From Pseudomonas wuhanensis (lineage in GTDB: Bacteria > Pseudomonadota > Gammaproteobacteria > Pseudomonadales > Pseudomonadaceae): DNA of 64,000 nucleotides. A program made the translations under genes and the position numbers. Where the stretch lies: assembly GCF_030687395.1 (NCBI RefSeq), contig NZ_CP117430.1, forward strand, positions 4,402,001 to 4,466,000. The letters are read 5' to 3'. A model generated the notes under the pieces. It was not told the DNA's origin and did no database searches. It saw nothing but the letters and a program-made list of their open reading frames with translations. Shown here piece after piece: positions 17,825 to 25,790 of the stretch (its first letter is position 1; every line of letters begins with the position of its first letter).

Positions 17825-18924
17825 CCATTTGCAGCCGTAGGCTGCCCTCTTGGGCGCTTTGCCGCGCGCCTCCATCTTCAACGCTTCGTAAACCCGTGGT
17901 AACTGCTGACCACACACCCGATTAGCCAGAAAACCAAAATACCGAATCATCCGAAAGTGCTTTTCCGGGATGTGCTGCACCACCCGGCGCAGCATGTCCG
18001 TCTGGCTCAGCGACTCCTCCTGGTAGGTCTGCGTGCGGTGATCCAGGTAGGTGAAGCTCAACGTCGCACTGGAGGTGTAATGCGCCAGGCGGCTGCCCGA
18101 GATCGGCGGTTTTTTCAGGTAACGGCCCAGGTAAATTCACCGTCTTTCGCCCGTTTGCCGTCCTCTTCGACACATAGACGTGCCAATGCTGGCCGCCGGC
18201 GTTGAGTATCAAGTGTCGCCAGTCGCTTTCGCAGGTGATGTGCGCTAATTCCGGCGGCAACACGAGCTGGCCCCATTGCTCCAAGAGGTAGTTGCGCACA
18301 TTCCACATCCAGCGCCGGCGCATCGCCTTTTCATGAAACGCCAGGTTTTTCCAGACGTCCTGCTCATCCAGGCCACCGGCGGTCGCCGAGAGGTGCACAT
18401 GGGGACTCCAGTTGAGCCGCCGACCGTAGGTGTGGAGCGCGCCAAACAGCCCGATGCGCAAACCTCGCCGCCTGGCGGCGTACAACAGGTTGTCCGCCGC
18501 CAGGCGGCACAGCGCATCGAGCAGAGCACGGTTGTGAAAGAACACGGCCACAGCGTGTCGGGCAGCGTAAACACCAGGTGGTACCAGGCGCAGTCGGGCA
18601 AGCGGTTGTGTTGGACGGCATCCACTGATCGGTGGCTTTTTGCCGCACGACGGACAGGCCCGGCAGTGGCGGGTGTTGCACCGGTATTTGACGTGCGGGC
18701 AGTGCCCATTGCCGCAGGTGCAGTGCTTTACGCCCAGGATCGAGTGCCGCTGGCCAGCATTTTGCTCACCGATTCCACTTCGATGGCGTAGACCGCCGCC
18801 TCCAGCAACCCTGCCCAGCCGCCGTTGGCCGTGAACAGGTTTTTCAAAGGCGGGGTTTGAAGCCAGCGGACCGGCTGGAACGGGCTATGGAGTGGCGTCG
18901 AGCGGTTAGGACAGTGCCCCTCAC
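17825..18924 (-). pseudogene. IS91/IS801-like transposase, copy 4 (frameshifted, C-terminus replaced)
   Basis: Same element as copies 2 and 3 with the hairpin end at 17828-17842, but more damaged in its N-terminal third (several missing bases between 18540 and 18800). It alone keeps the in-frame junction LFTANGGWAGLLEAAVYAIE, showing that copies 1-3 share a derived one-base insertion at that point. Confidence 0.6.
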
Positions 18925-18942
18925 GTCAGCGGGCCATCCAGA

Positions 18943-19101
18943 CTATTGCGGTCCACGCGCGGCCTGCAGCTGGGCCGCGATGCGCTTGGCACCTGCCCCC
19001 AATCCGACGGCGTGCAGGGCGCTGGCGACGTCGCTGCGAGTTCTTAACGATCCGTCGTCGTTATGCAGGTGCGCGTTGATTTGCTCATCCGTAGCACCGG
19101 G
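18943..19101 (-). pseudogene. Effector copy D: last 54-residue repeat only
   Basis: Encodes PGATDEQINAHLHNDDGSLR followed by the rest of one repeat with variable triplet GAK and the common end LQAARGPQ. Everything upstream has been replaced by IS6-family sequence at about 19101. Confidence 0.65.
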
Positions 19102-19410
19102 CCGTGTTGTCGGCTTACTTGCGTCGGTGCCATCAATAGCGAACTGGCCCTTGCGGATCATGTGAATCAGTTCGATTCCGGCGAGCACGCAGTTGGCGCA
19201 CCGGAACGATTTGAAGTTGAGCATCGGCCTGGTCACCCGCTTGATGGCGCGATGGTCCTGCTCGACGATGTTGTTGAGGTATTTAACCTGGCGCACCAGA
19301 ATGAGCACGTTGCGAGCGGTGTTGATCGCATCGATTGCGGCCTTTTTAGCGCCGCTCTTGTCCATCGCGACCTTATCCGGCTCGCCGTTCGCTTTAATGG
19401 CCTTGTCGAA
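19102..19410 (-). pseudogene. IS6-family transposase, C-terminal fragment
   Basis: Contains VAMDKSGAKKAAID, QVKYLNNIVEQDHRAIKRVT and RPMLNFKSFRCANCVLAGIE: the C-terminal half of IS6/IS26-like transposases with the last catalytic Glu in VEQDH. The N-terminus is cut by IS30 sequence near 19410. Confidence 0.75.
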
Positions 19411-19735
19411 GAAGCGCCTGACCTACGACCAGGGCCGGGAGATGGCGCGACACGCCGAGATCATCCAGAAAACCGGCATCGCGATTTACTTCTGCGACCC
19501 GCACAGCCCCTGGCAGCGCGGCAGTAACGAAAACATCAATGGCCTGATCCGCCAGTACCTGCCCAAGGGCACGGACTTGTCGGGACACAGCCAGGAAGAA
19601 CTGGATGCCATTGCCTTGCAACTGAATATGCGCCCCCGTAAACGCTTCGATTTCAAATGTCCGATCGAAATGATGAGTGAGGTGATGCAAAAGGCCATGG
19701 CTATGCGGCACGATGCGCCCACTTCAATCCAATAA
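19408..19735 (+). pseudogene. IS30-family transposase, C-terminal half
   Basis: Frame from LTYDQGREMARHAEII to RHDAPTSIQ, nearly identical to the minus-strand fragment at 8431-8755 and lacking its first third. The sequence past the stop (ACCGTGTTGCACTCA) is also shared in inverse orientation with about 8420-8434. Confidence 0.75.
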
Positions 19736-19829
19736 CCGTGTTGCACTCAACTCCTGCAACCGCCCAAAGCTCATCGCATGTCGAAGTGCGACGACAGCTC
19801 AGGTCAGGTCGGTAAAAAAAGAGGCGGCC

Positions 19830-20108
19830 ATGACTACCCATAGCGATGCATTCTTTGCCAGGAAGCTGATGGCAACGCTGAAGGGACACCACCCAGCCTT
19901 CCCGGTGGAAACGGTGAAAGGTAAACGAATCGGCGCGGGGTCACAGCGCGTTATCCATATCACTTTCAACGGGGGTAAGTTCGCCCAGTTCCCGTTCCCT
20001 GTGAAGGGAACCCATACGGCTGCTGTAAGCGATGCTTTGTACATGTCAGCGTGCAGCATGTTGGAGCTCACATCACCTCTTCGAATAAACGGTCGAAGTT
20101 GGTCGTGA
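19830..20108 (+). CDS. Hypothetical protein, probably truncated
   Basis: Starts MTTHSDAFFARKLMATLKGH with AAGAGG upstream, then FNGGKFAQFPFPVKGTHTAA and AVSDALYMSACSMLEL. After MLEL (about 20062) the frame runs into sequence that encodes a SIR2-like fragment on the other strand, so the last dozen residues are likely fortuitous and the true C-terminus is lost. Family not recognised. Confidence 0.45.
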   Translation: MTTHSDAFFARKLMATLKGHHPAFPVETVKGKRIGAGSQRVIHITFNGGKFAQFPFPVKGTHTAAVSDALYMSACSMLELTSPLRINGRSWS

Positions 20109-20160
20109 TCAACCGCATGCGCCCATCGCGAGTCCTGCCCAGGTTTAACAGGGCTTGGTG
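20062..20160 (-). pseudogene. SIR2-like domain fragment
   Basis: The minus strand reads ATHQALLNLGRTRDGRMRLI then TTNFDRLFEEVM. The pattern LLxL....G.L.LITTNFDxLFE is the NAD-binding core of SIR2-like (STALD-type) domains found in phage-defence proteins. Only about 33 residues remain, ending at a stop. Confidence 0.5.
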
Positions 20161-20161
20161 A

Positions 20162-20389
20162 GTGGCGGTGGCGCCTGCGCTGCTGACCCGCCTCCCCAAA
20201 GAGAGCGTCGCCGACAAAGAGCTTTCGGCACTCCTGGCAGGTAACCAACTCGTTCCCATTGTGCACAACACCACGTATGAAGCTCTCCGCAATGTCAGCC
20301 CCTTGCTCGCCTCCCGAAGCGGCTTGGACACTGCCGAAGATTCAATGGCGGTGGTGGCAGCAAAAGTCGCCGAGCTGGTCGCGCTCTAG
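20162..20389 (+). CDS. C-terminal part of an unidentified protein upstream of the ImmA/IrrE gene
   Basis: Frame with good coding character: ESVADKELSALLAGNQLVPI, TTYEALRNVSPLLASRSGLD and SMAVVAAKVAELVAL. There is no ribosome-binding site at the first GTG and the sequence abuts the SIR2-like fragment, so the gene has probably lost its 5' part. It ends 77 bases before the ImmA/IrrE peptidase and may once have been its operon partner. Confidence 0.4.
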   Translation: MAVAPALLTRLPKESVADKELSALLAGNQLVPIVHNTTYEALRNVSPLLASRSGLDTAEDSMAVVAAKVAELVAL

Positions 20390-20466
20390 CTCTATTGCCC
20401 ACACAGGTTCGCCATTCAGATGCGGCTGTTCGGAAAATGGTCGACGATTGGTGGAGCTGACTTAGC

Positions 20467-21354
20467 ATGGCCACTACCCCTAAGAGCGAAGCGATTCGTA
20501 TATCTCGAGTTTTGGAGCAGGTGTTAGGGGGTGACCGTTTTCCGGTCGATGTGAGAGCATTAGCGCTCGAGTGGTCGTCGCAGACCTGTCCTGATCAGCC
20601 AATTCTGGCTATCAAAACAGTTCCGCTACCCTCGTTCGAGGGGATGCTAGCCAAGAGTCCGAAGGGCAATGGATGGATGATCGGCGTTAACGAGGACGTT
20701 GAGTCGGAAGGCCGGATTCGCTTCACCATTGCCCACGAGTTTGGGCACTACATGCTCCATCGCGAACGCCAATCTCGCTTCAATTGCTCAAATCAAGACA
20801 TGCACTCCTGGGATCCCCATGGACGTGATATTGAGGTTGAAGCCGATACCTTCGCATCGTATTTGCTGATGCCGCTCAACGATTTCCGGGCACAGGTAGA
20901 TGGGCATCCGTTCTCGATGGACTTGCTTCGCCACTGTGCAGATCGATACGGTGTTTCAGTCACCGCAGCCGCCTTAAAATGGCGTGAGGTAGCACCGGGT
21001 AGAGTTATCGTCCTATCAGCCAAAGACGGCTTCCTTGACTGGTCCTGCTCAAACGAGCGGGCATTCCGATCTGGTGCTTACTTCGCCACTCGGAACGAAA
21101 CCATTGAACCTCCCGCTCAGTCAGTACTGAACAATGCGGTGCGATCAGCGACTGGAACGTCCTGTATCATTCCTGCGAACGCCTGGCTTTCGCGAGAATC
21201 AGCAGAGCTTGAAATTGAAGAACATGCCTTTGTAATCGAGGGTAGTGGATTCAATTACACGCTAGGAGTTTTGATCCTACCTGACATCGAAAGACATCTT
21301 ATGGACGAAGATGAGCTGCTATCGCCGTTAACTGGAATCCCCTCGTTTCGATAA
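20467..21354 (+). CDS. ImmA/IrrE-family zinc metallo-endopeptidase
   Basis: 295 residues. The metzincin-type motif HEFGHYMLH lies near residue 88 with a supporting EVEADTFASYLLMP downstream, the standard HExxH plus E(x)AxxFA arrangement of ImmA/IrrE (DUF955) peptidases. ImmA cleaves the repressor of a mobile element; IrrE/DdrO-type enzymes trigger stress responses. A C-terminal region of about 120 residues is extra and of unknown role. No Xre-type repressor gene remains directly upstream; instead there is a truncated partner. Confidence 0.75.
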   Translation: MATTPKSEAIRISRVLEQVLGGDRFPVDVRALALEWSSQTCPDQPILAIKTVPLPSFEGMLAKSPKGNGWMIGVNEDVESEGRIRFTIAHEFGHYMLHRERQSRFNCSNQDMHSWDPHGRDIEVEADTFASYLLMPLNDFRAQVDGHPFSMDLLRHCADRYGVSVTAAALKWREVAPGRVIVLSAKDGFLDWSCSNERAFRSGAYFATRNETIEPPAQSVLNNAVRSATGTSCIIPANAWLSRESAELEIEEHAFVIEGSGFNYTLGVLILPDIERHLMDEDELLSPLTGIPSFR

Positions 21355-21380
21355 AGGTATAGGCTTCGCCGGCTATAAGC

Positions 21381-21399
21381 GAATGACCGCTTCTGGCCG
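21381..21399. repeat. 19-bp direct repeat, copy 1 (second copy at 23043-23061)
   Basis: GAATGACCGCTTCTGGCCG occurs identically at 21381 and 23043, one on each side of the phospholipase-D-fold gene. The second copy overlaps the left end of the MITE-like element. Confidence 0.6.
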
Positions 21400-21566
21400 G
21401 TTTCAGTCGGTCGCAACAAGCTGAAATTGCCCAGAAGCAGCCCCTACCATCCGACTATTGTCGGGCCAAACCGAACACTAGTGTTTTGAGCTCAAGCACG
21501 TCCCGTTAGGGCCGTAGCGCCTGCACCGAATTGTTCGGCTTTACCATACGAAGCGTACTGAAACCT

Positions 21567-22913
21567 TTAGTACACGTGAACGTCGTAGCCTAGCGCCCTT
21601 AACCCCTTACTGGTTCTGCCATTACGTGGCGGGCACAACTCGGGGCGAGCCCATCCTGCAAGTTCTGCGATTTGATTGTTTCCAAAATGAGGGAATCTTC
21701 TTGCTGAGCTATGCACCACCTCAAACAGTCTTGCCGGAATGTCATTTGGAGAACCGCCATCAAGCACAAAGGCTAAGAGGTCTAAGACTGTTTCACCCCT
21801 TTCATTTTGCTGGCTAAACAGCAGCTCGGCGAATGCCTTGACACGCTGCGCCTCAGTAACGTCCTGCACGCCCCTCAAACCTAACTCCTCAAGCCTCATA
21901 CGACGCACATGGTCTACGGTCGAGTGGTTGGCATGCAGAACCTCAAAGAACTCCTCTAGAGAAAGAGACCTTACCTTGTTCTTTTTTAGATGACGACGTA
22001 TGACAGGGGCTCGGACGTGGCAGTTCACGTCTTCACTGGACGGAGGCGCGTCCAGTTCAGACCACCACTTTAGCGCAGCTAGCATGCTTGCGGCTGGATC
22101 TTTCCTATTTTTCTGATAGTGCTCATCAAATGGATGACGAACTCCATCAACCACTTTGTTGTAGTAAAAGGCGTGCAAAAACTGGTCTGCTTGCCAAGCC
22201 GCAGGCACATCTTGACTGAGCCACCTTGGACGGTAGTCCGGGGCTCTATCAGCAATATCTCTCAAAACGGAGAGGCCGTTGCGCCATTCCTTAATGAAAG
22301 ATTCCTTGCGAATATCAAGCGCTTTATCGGAGCTCGTAAAGGCGGGGCCCTCCCACTTCTTAATGCTCCTCAAACGCTCCGCCCCGTGCTCAATTTTTTG
22401 CAGGTCTTTTTCTCTGAACCTAAGAATTCTCTCCTGTTCCTGGATTATTTCTTCCGTCAACTGCTGTGCTGCATCGCAAGAAATCAAGGATTCAAAGAAC
22501 CCCTCTATCTCAGCTATACCTCCATTGGCCTCTAGATCCTGCTCCGGGATAAATACGCCAAATTCAATATTAGTAACCCAAGCACGCTCGGTGAGGTTTG
22601 CGGAGCCAATATATACGCCATAGTTCTTCCACCAAATTACCTTTGCGTGAAGAACATCCGGAATAAGGATGCAGAAGATGTTTTTTCCGCTGTTTCGAAG
22701 CAAGAGTCTAAGGAGACGAGGATCTACCGGAACTGTATGGTCATATCGCATCCATATGTCGAGCCTACGCCCGTGCTCCACACAATTTTCCACGAGAGTA
22801 GTTCCATCACTCCCGTAAGCAATGGCTGCGCGAACCCAATCAACTTGAACACTTTCGTCGGGAAGCACATTTCTGAGAAAGTTTCCATTCAGTTTGTTTG
22901 CGTAGAACTTCAT
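21567..22913 (-). CDS. Phospholipase-D-fold (HKD) protein, possible nuclease
   Basis: About 448 residues starting MKFYANKLNGNFLRNV (GGAAG upstream of this ATG; an alternative start lies 4 codons earlier). The N-terminal domain carries one HKD-type motif: HAKVIWWKNYGVYIGSANLT (HxK, then GSxNLT), followed by EFGVF. A single HKD motif implies a dimeric active site, as in BfiI- and Nuc-type nucleases. The C-terminal 250 residues are helical and of unknown function. Similar proteins occur in defence islands; here it is convergent with the ImmA/IrrE gene. A nuclease role is inference. Confidence 0.65.
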   Translation of the reverse strand: MKFYANKLNGNFLRNVLPDESVQVDWVRAAIAYGSDGTTLVENCVEHGRRLDIWMRYDHTVPVDPRLLRLLLRNSGKNIFCILIPDVLHAKVIWWKNYGVYIGSANLTERAWVTNIEFGVFIPEQDLEANGGIAEIEGFFESLISCDAAQQLTEEIIQEQERILRFREKDLQKIEHGAERLRSIKKWEGPAFTSSDKALDIRKESFIKEWRNGLSVLRDIADRAPDYRPRWLSQDVPAAWQADQFLHAFYYNKVVDGVRHPFDEHYQKNRKDPAASMLAALKWWSELDAPPSSEDVNCHVRAPVIRRHLKKNKVRSLSLEEFFEVLHANHSTVDHVRRMRLEELGLRGVQDVTEAQRVKAFAELLFSQQNERGETVLDLLAFVLDGGSPNDIPARLFEVVHSSARRFPHFGNNQIAELAGWARPELCPPRNGRTSKGLRALGYDVHVY

Positions 22914-23056
22914 TTTTTCTTCCATGGCAAGATGCTGCTGTGTGCCGAGTGCTCAAGCTAAAAGAGCCGACAGACCAGCCCCGAGGGTACGAAGTCGTCG
23001 GCAGTGTGTCTATGTTCGGTAGAGGTTTAGCGTCTCCGTCCTGAATGACCGCTTCT

Positions 23057-23242
23057 GGCCGATTCTGTTGAAAAAGTCGACTTCTGTTTCTACGGCAGAA
23101 AAGTACGCGTTCGAGATTGAAATTCGTGCGTTGCGCAGAAGGTTCAAGGCTCAGATTTGACGTAGCGGTGTGCAAAAATGGCATTTTCACCGTTCGATAA
23201 ATGGGTAGCTCGGCCGGGTCGACTTTTTCAACACAATCGGCC
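23057..23242. mobile_element. MITE-like element with 25-bp inverted repeats
   Basis: 23057-23081 (GGCCGATTCTGTTGAAAAAG then TCGAC) and 23218-23242 are inverted copies with a single mismatch, bounding 136 bases without a coding frame. The GTTGAAAAAGTCG word is typical of ends of certain IS elements. No transposase is present, so it would depend on one elsewhere. Confidence 0.6.
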
Positions 23243-23324
23243 GATAGCTGCCTGTGAGGTGAACCGATCTGGTCCCCGAATTCACCTCAACATGACTGTC
23301 GACTGGCCTTTTGTGTGCGATCGG

Positions 23325-23540
23325 TTAACCGATGTCCAATTTCTTCAATCGCGCCATGCCTTGTTTGATATGGCCGGCGTTTTCACCCATGGTCCACAGT
23401 GCTCCACGGACATTTCCGCCCACTTCCTGCGCCCCTTGCTCCTCAACCAGGAGGGTCAGCTCCATAATGGCTGCCTGCAGAGCCTGCTGGTTTTCGTACA
23501 GCCTTTCCAGTACATCCGATAGTGAATAATCACTCGGCAT
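23325..23540 (-). CDS. Small conserved hypothetical protein
   Basis: 71 residues starting MPSDYSLSDVLERLYENQQA, with AAAGGAG upstream. One continuous amphipathic helix region (ALQAAIMELTLLVEEQGAQE) and a second helix near the end suggest a small helical bundle or coiled coil. No function assignable. Confidence 0.55.
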   Translation of the reverse strand: MPSDYSLSDVLERLYENQQALQAAIMELTLLVEEQGAQEVGGNVRGALWTMGENAGHIKQGMARLKKLDIG

Positions 23541-23941
23541 GACCTCGACTCCTTTCAAGAAAAAACACAAGCATAGTACCGGCTGTGCCAATGTGAGGTA
23601 GTAATTACAGCTTGCTTAGAAATTGCTACCAAGCGAAGAATTTGCAGCGGTCTAGCCAGTCTGGCTGGGGCGTTGGAGGACTGTTAGACCCAATCCATCA
23701 TGGTGGCTAGCACTGGGAGGCCAGTGGTGCATGGGGCAAAAATGGGGCAAACCGTACGCCAAACCATGCCATTCAACCCTTTACCTGGACTGTTTGTTTC
23801 CCCGGAGAAACCCCGGCCAGAAACGACAAAAATCTACATCGTTCCCTTGGCGACCGGGCCGCACACGGTCCTTCGCAGACATTGATACCATTTATGAATG
23901 GCTGGCGCGAGGAAGTCCCGAGTGAGCGCATTGTTATGTTT
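23541..23941. other. Intergenic region, no convincing gene
   Basis: A plus-strand frame ending DTIYEWLARGSPE (stop near 23925) has the look of a gene end, possibly a recombinase-type relic, but has no start and poor composition upstream. Nothing else is recognisable. Confidence 0.35.
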
Positions 23942-24208
23942 TTACTCAAGGTAACCACTTAACTGACTTGCGAGTTTTTTAAGCGATTTGGATTCTTTAT
24001 AAAAACTTACTCTCAAGCCATCTTTAGTCGCCGAAATTTCTTTAATACGCCTTGATACAGTTTCTGGGAGTGCCTTTAAGTCAGTGGCATAAAATGATTT
24101 GCCTTTCCTTATTAGGAGGCCATCTTTAATTAGTTTGTCGAAATCGATCGCCTCAGCAAAGGCTTGTGCTGACTTAGCGATTTCTCTTGCCATTTCTTTA
24201 TTGTCCAT
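23942..24208 (-). CDS. Hypothetical protein, 88 residues, AT-rich
   Basis: Starts MDNKEMAREIAKSAQAFAEA with GAAGG upstream, followed by DKLIKDGLLIRKGKSFYAT. Its A+T content and lysine-rich composition differ sharply from the surrounding genes, pointing to recent acquisition. Predicted soluble helix/strand mixture. Not recognised. Confidence 0.55.
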   Translation of the reverse strand: MDNKEMAREIAKSAQAFAEAIDFDKLIKDGLLIRKGKSFYATDLKALPETVSRRIKEISATKDGLRVSFYKESKSLKKLASQLSGYLE

Positions 24209-24293
24209 ATGTGGCCTTCGATAAATATAACGTTAGACTTAGGCCCCGGCTAAACCCGGTTCCAGAGAGTGATTTAACCTTGGTTAAGCACTG

Positions 24294-24683
24294 TCAATGT
24301 AACACTCCACAAGCTTCCAGCGATTTTTCGGATTGAGTTTTCAAGGCGATAATAGTTGCTTGTAGTTTGCTGTGGTCTGGATTCGGTTGTTCGAACTCAT
24401 ACAGTTCCTTGCCTGCAATAGTTGCACGCAGCGCATTCAAGACCCCTGCGCATTCTGCGTCCGCCTGGCGCTCAATGGTCTCTTTCTGGCGCTCAATGAT
24501 TTGAAGAAATATGTTCGCAGCAAGAAGAGAGAACGCGAAAGCCATGAATACTATTGTGTATCGGAGGATTGCTTGCCGGGGTGTCGTTCTTCGTTGTTCG
24601 GTCTGGATCATCCTGAATGCCAGTATTAGCATGACGCCGGAAAGGCCAGGGGCCCCATACTGGAGTGCTGTCAGCAAATTCAT
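24294..24683 (-). CDS. Small membrane protein with two transmembrane segments
   Basis: 129 residues starting MNLLTALQYGAPGLSGVMLI (first membrane helix), a basic loop (TEQRRTTPRQ), a second helix (YTIVFMAFAFSLLAANIFLQ) and a charged periplasmic or cytoplasmic helix containing RQKETIERQADAE with a cysteine near the end. The C-terminal domain probably forms a coiled coil. Function unknown. Confidence 0.55.
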   Translation of the reverse strand: MNLLTALQYGAPGLSGVMLILAFRMIQTEQRRTTPRQAILRYTIVFMAFAFSLLAANIFLQIIERQKETIERQADAECAGVLNALRATIAGKELYEFEQPNPDHSKLQATIIALKTQSEKSLEACGVLH

Positions 24684-25321
24684 CAGGATTCCCCTTAGTG
24701 TTGCTTATTAGTACGCAGCAAGAAGTGAGCATGGATGACGGCAAGCCCACACTACTGTGAGGATTCAGCGTAGCAGGTCAACGCCATCTATTTGCCTCTA
24801 GTTTGTCCGCTCTTGGCCGTTTTTTGCCGGTCTTCACTGTGGGAATACTGGTGAGTTTCGATGCATTCGGGTGGTTCGGCGGCGGCATTTCGTACCTAAG
24901 CGCGCAGCTTACGCTGCGCGTAAAGCTTTAGGATTAAGTAAAGAAATGTTGTCCTTGCGGGTGATTTATGCATTTAGAGGAAGGATTCCTTTCCCTTAGA
25001 GCTGATATTTAAGTGCAAAGTGGAGAAACAATGCGACGCATCAACCAGCGCGCGATGAGCCGCGTCGTCATTTGGTTTCTCAGTATCACGAGTAGTCGAA
25101 GTCGACCCAAAGAGATGGTGGCGACAGGCAGAAATCGGCTGTCAATCTCATCTGCTCTGAGCGAATACGTTAAACACCTCTAGATTGGCTAGGGAAGGTT
25201 GGGCTTACGGCGCAAGTGGGAACTCACCTTAAACTATGCAAGGTGAGCTGGACGGGCGCTTACTCCCAAGTTGCGTAGACACGTCTAGTAGGCATCACAA
25301 TGAGGCCTTGCAGGAGGTGCC
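24684..25321. other. Non-coding stretch with a cruciform
   Basis: About 640 bases without a credible gene on either strand. It contains CGCGCAGCTTACGCTGCGCG (24901-24920; 8-bp stem, 4-base loop) nested in an outer CCTAAG/CTTTAGG pair (24895-24932). There is no T-run of the kind expected of an intrinsic terminator. Confidence 0.45.
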
Positions 25322-25474
25322 ATGATCAACCTGAATCGCTTCGGTGCCCTCCAACCTACAAATTGCTCGCCCGTTCTTGGTTATGACGAAACTGTGACCC
25401 TGGGCGACCAGCGCAAAAAGGCGTCGGAGTCGCCGGCGAGCTTGTCTACAGCTGAAGGTTGTAAACATAACTGA
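25322..25474 (+). CDS. Possible small protein, 50 residues
   Basis: ATG at 25322 with a strong CAGGAGG seven bases upstream; the frame reads MINLNRFGALQPTNCSPVLG and ends GCKHN. The ribosome-binding site is the main support; composition is unremarkable and there is no known family. Confidence 0.3.
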   Translation: MINLNRFGALQPTNCSPVLGYDETVTLGDQRKKASESPASLSTAEGCKHN

Positions 25475-25622
25475 GGCACCTTGTGAATGGTGTTCTAGAG
25501 CGTAGCGTCATACAGCCCTCACGTGCGGTGCAACGAGTCGCACCTATAATCGAAACCGTTAGGCAAACACGCTCCCGCGTCCCCCTAAAGGAAAAGCCGA
25601 AAATCAGTACCTGCTCAGTCAT

Positions 25623-25790
25623 TTAGCTGACACCGCGGAAGCGGGTCTCGATGAAACTTTCGTTTTTCTCCCAACACTCGACTTGCAGTGGTTGGTCGAC
25701 CATGGCAATACCGACCCGTCGGATTCCCCAGGATGAATCCCCGAAGACCGGTCGCACATTTCGCCCTAGCTGATTGCCAACGCCTTCCAT
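25623..25790 (-). CDS. Small protein coupled to the Xre-type antitoxin gene
   Basis: 55 residues starting MEGVGNQLGRNVRPVFGDSS; its ATG overlaps the antitoxin stop (TGATG). It contains WGIRRVGIAMVDQPLQVECW. In Xre-RES modules a toxin of 150 or more residues with a RES domain would be expected here; this short product has no RES motif, so the toxin has been lost or replaced. Confidence 0.4.
   Translation of the reverse strand: MEGVGNQLGRNVRPVFGDSSWGIRRVGIAMVDQPLQVECWEKNESFIETRFRGVS

Larger units (their letters stand above)
9979..19101. repeat. Tandem array of effector + IS91-like transposase units (~2.5 kb each)
   Basis: The same points recur at regular spacing: the effector ATG region at 12646, 15151 and 17679 (2505 and 2528 bases apart) and the effector stop at 11233, 13904, 16427 and 18943. 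Each unit on the minus strand is hrp box, effector, IS91-like transposase, hairpin end. Long stretches are identical between units, with scattered single-base homopolymer differences. Within effectors, 162-bp repeats vary in number. Confidence 0.85.

Noticed and set aside
25490..25560. Group II intron domain V
   Set aside because: GTGCG...CGCAC pairs, but the conserved GAGCCGTATG...GTACGGTTC core is absent and there is no reverse transcriptase.
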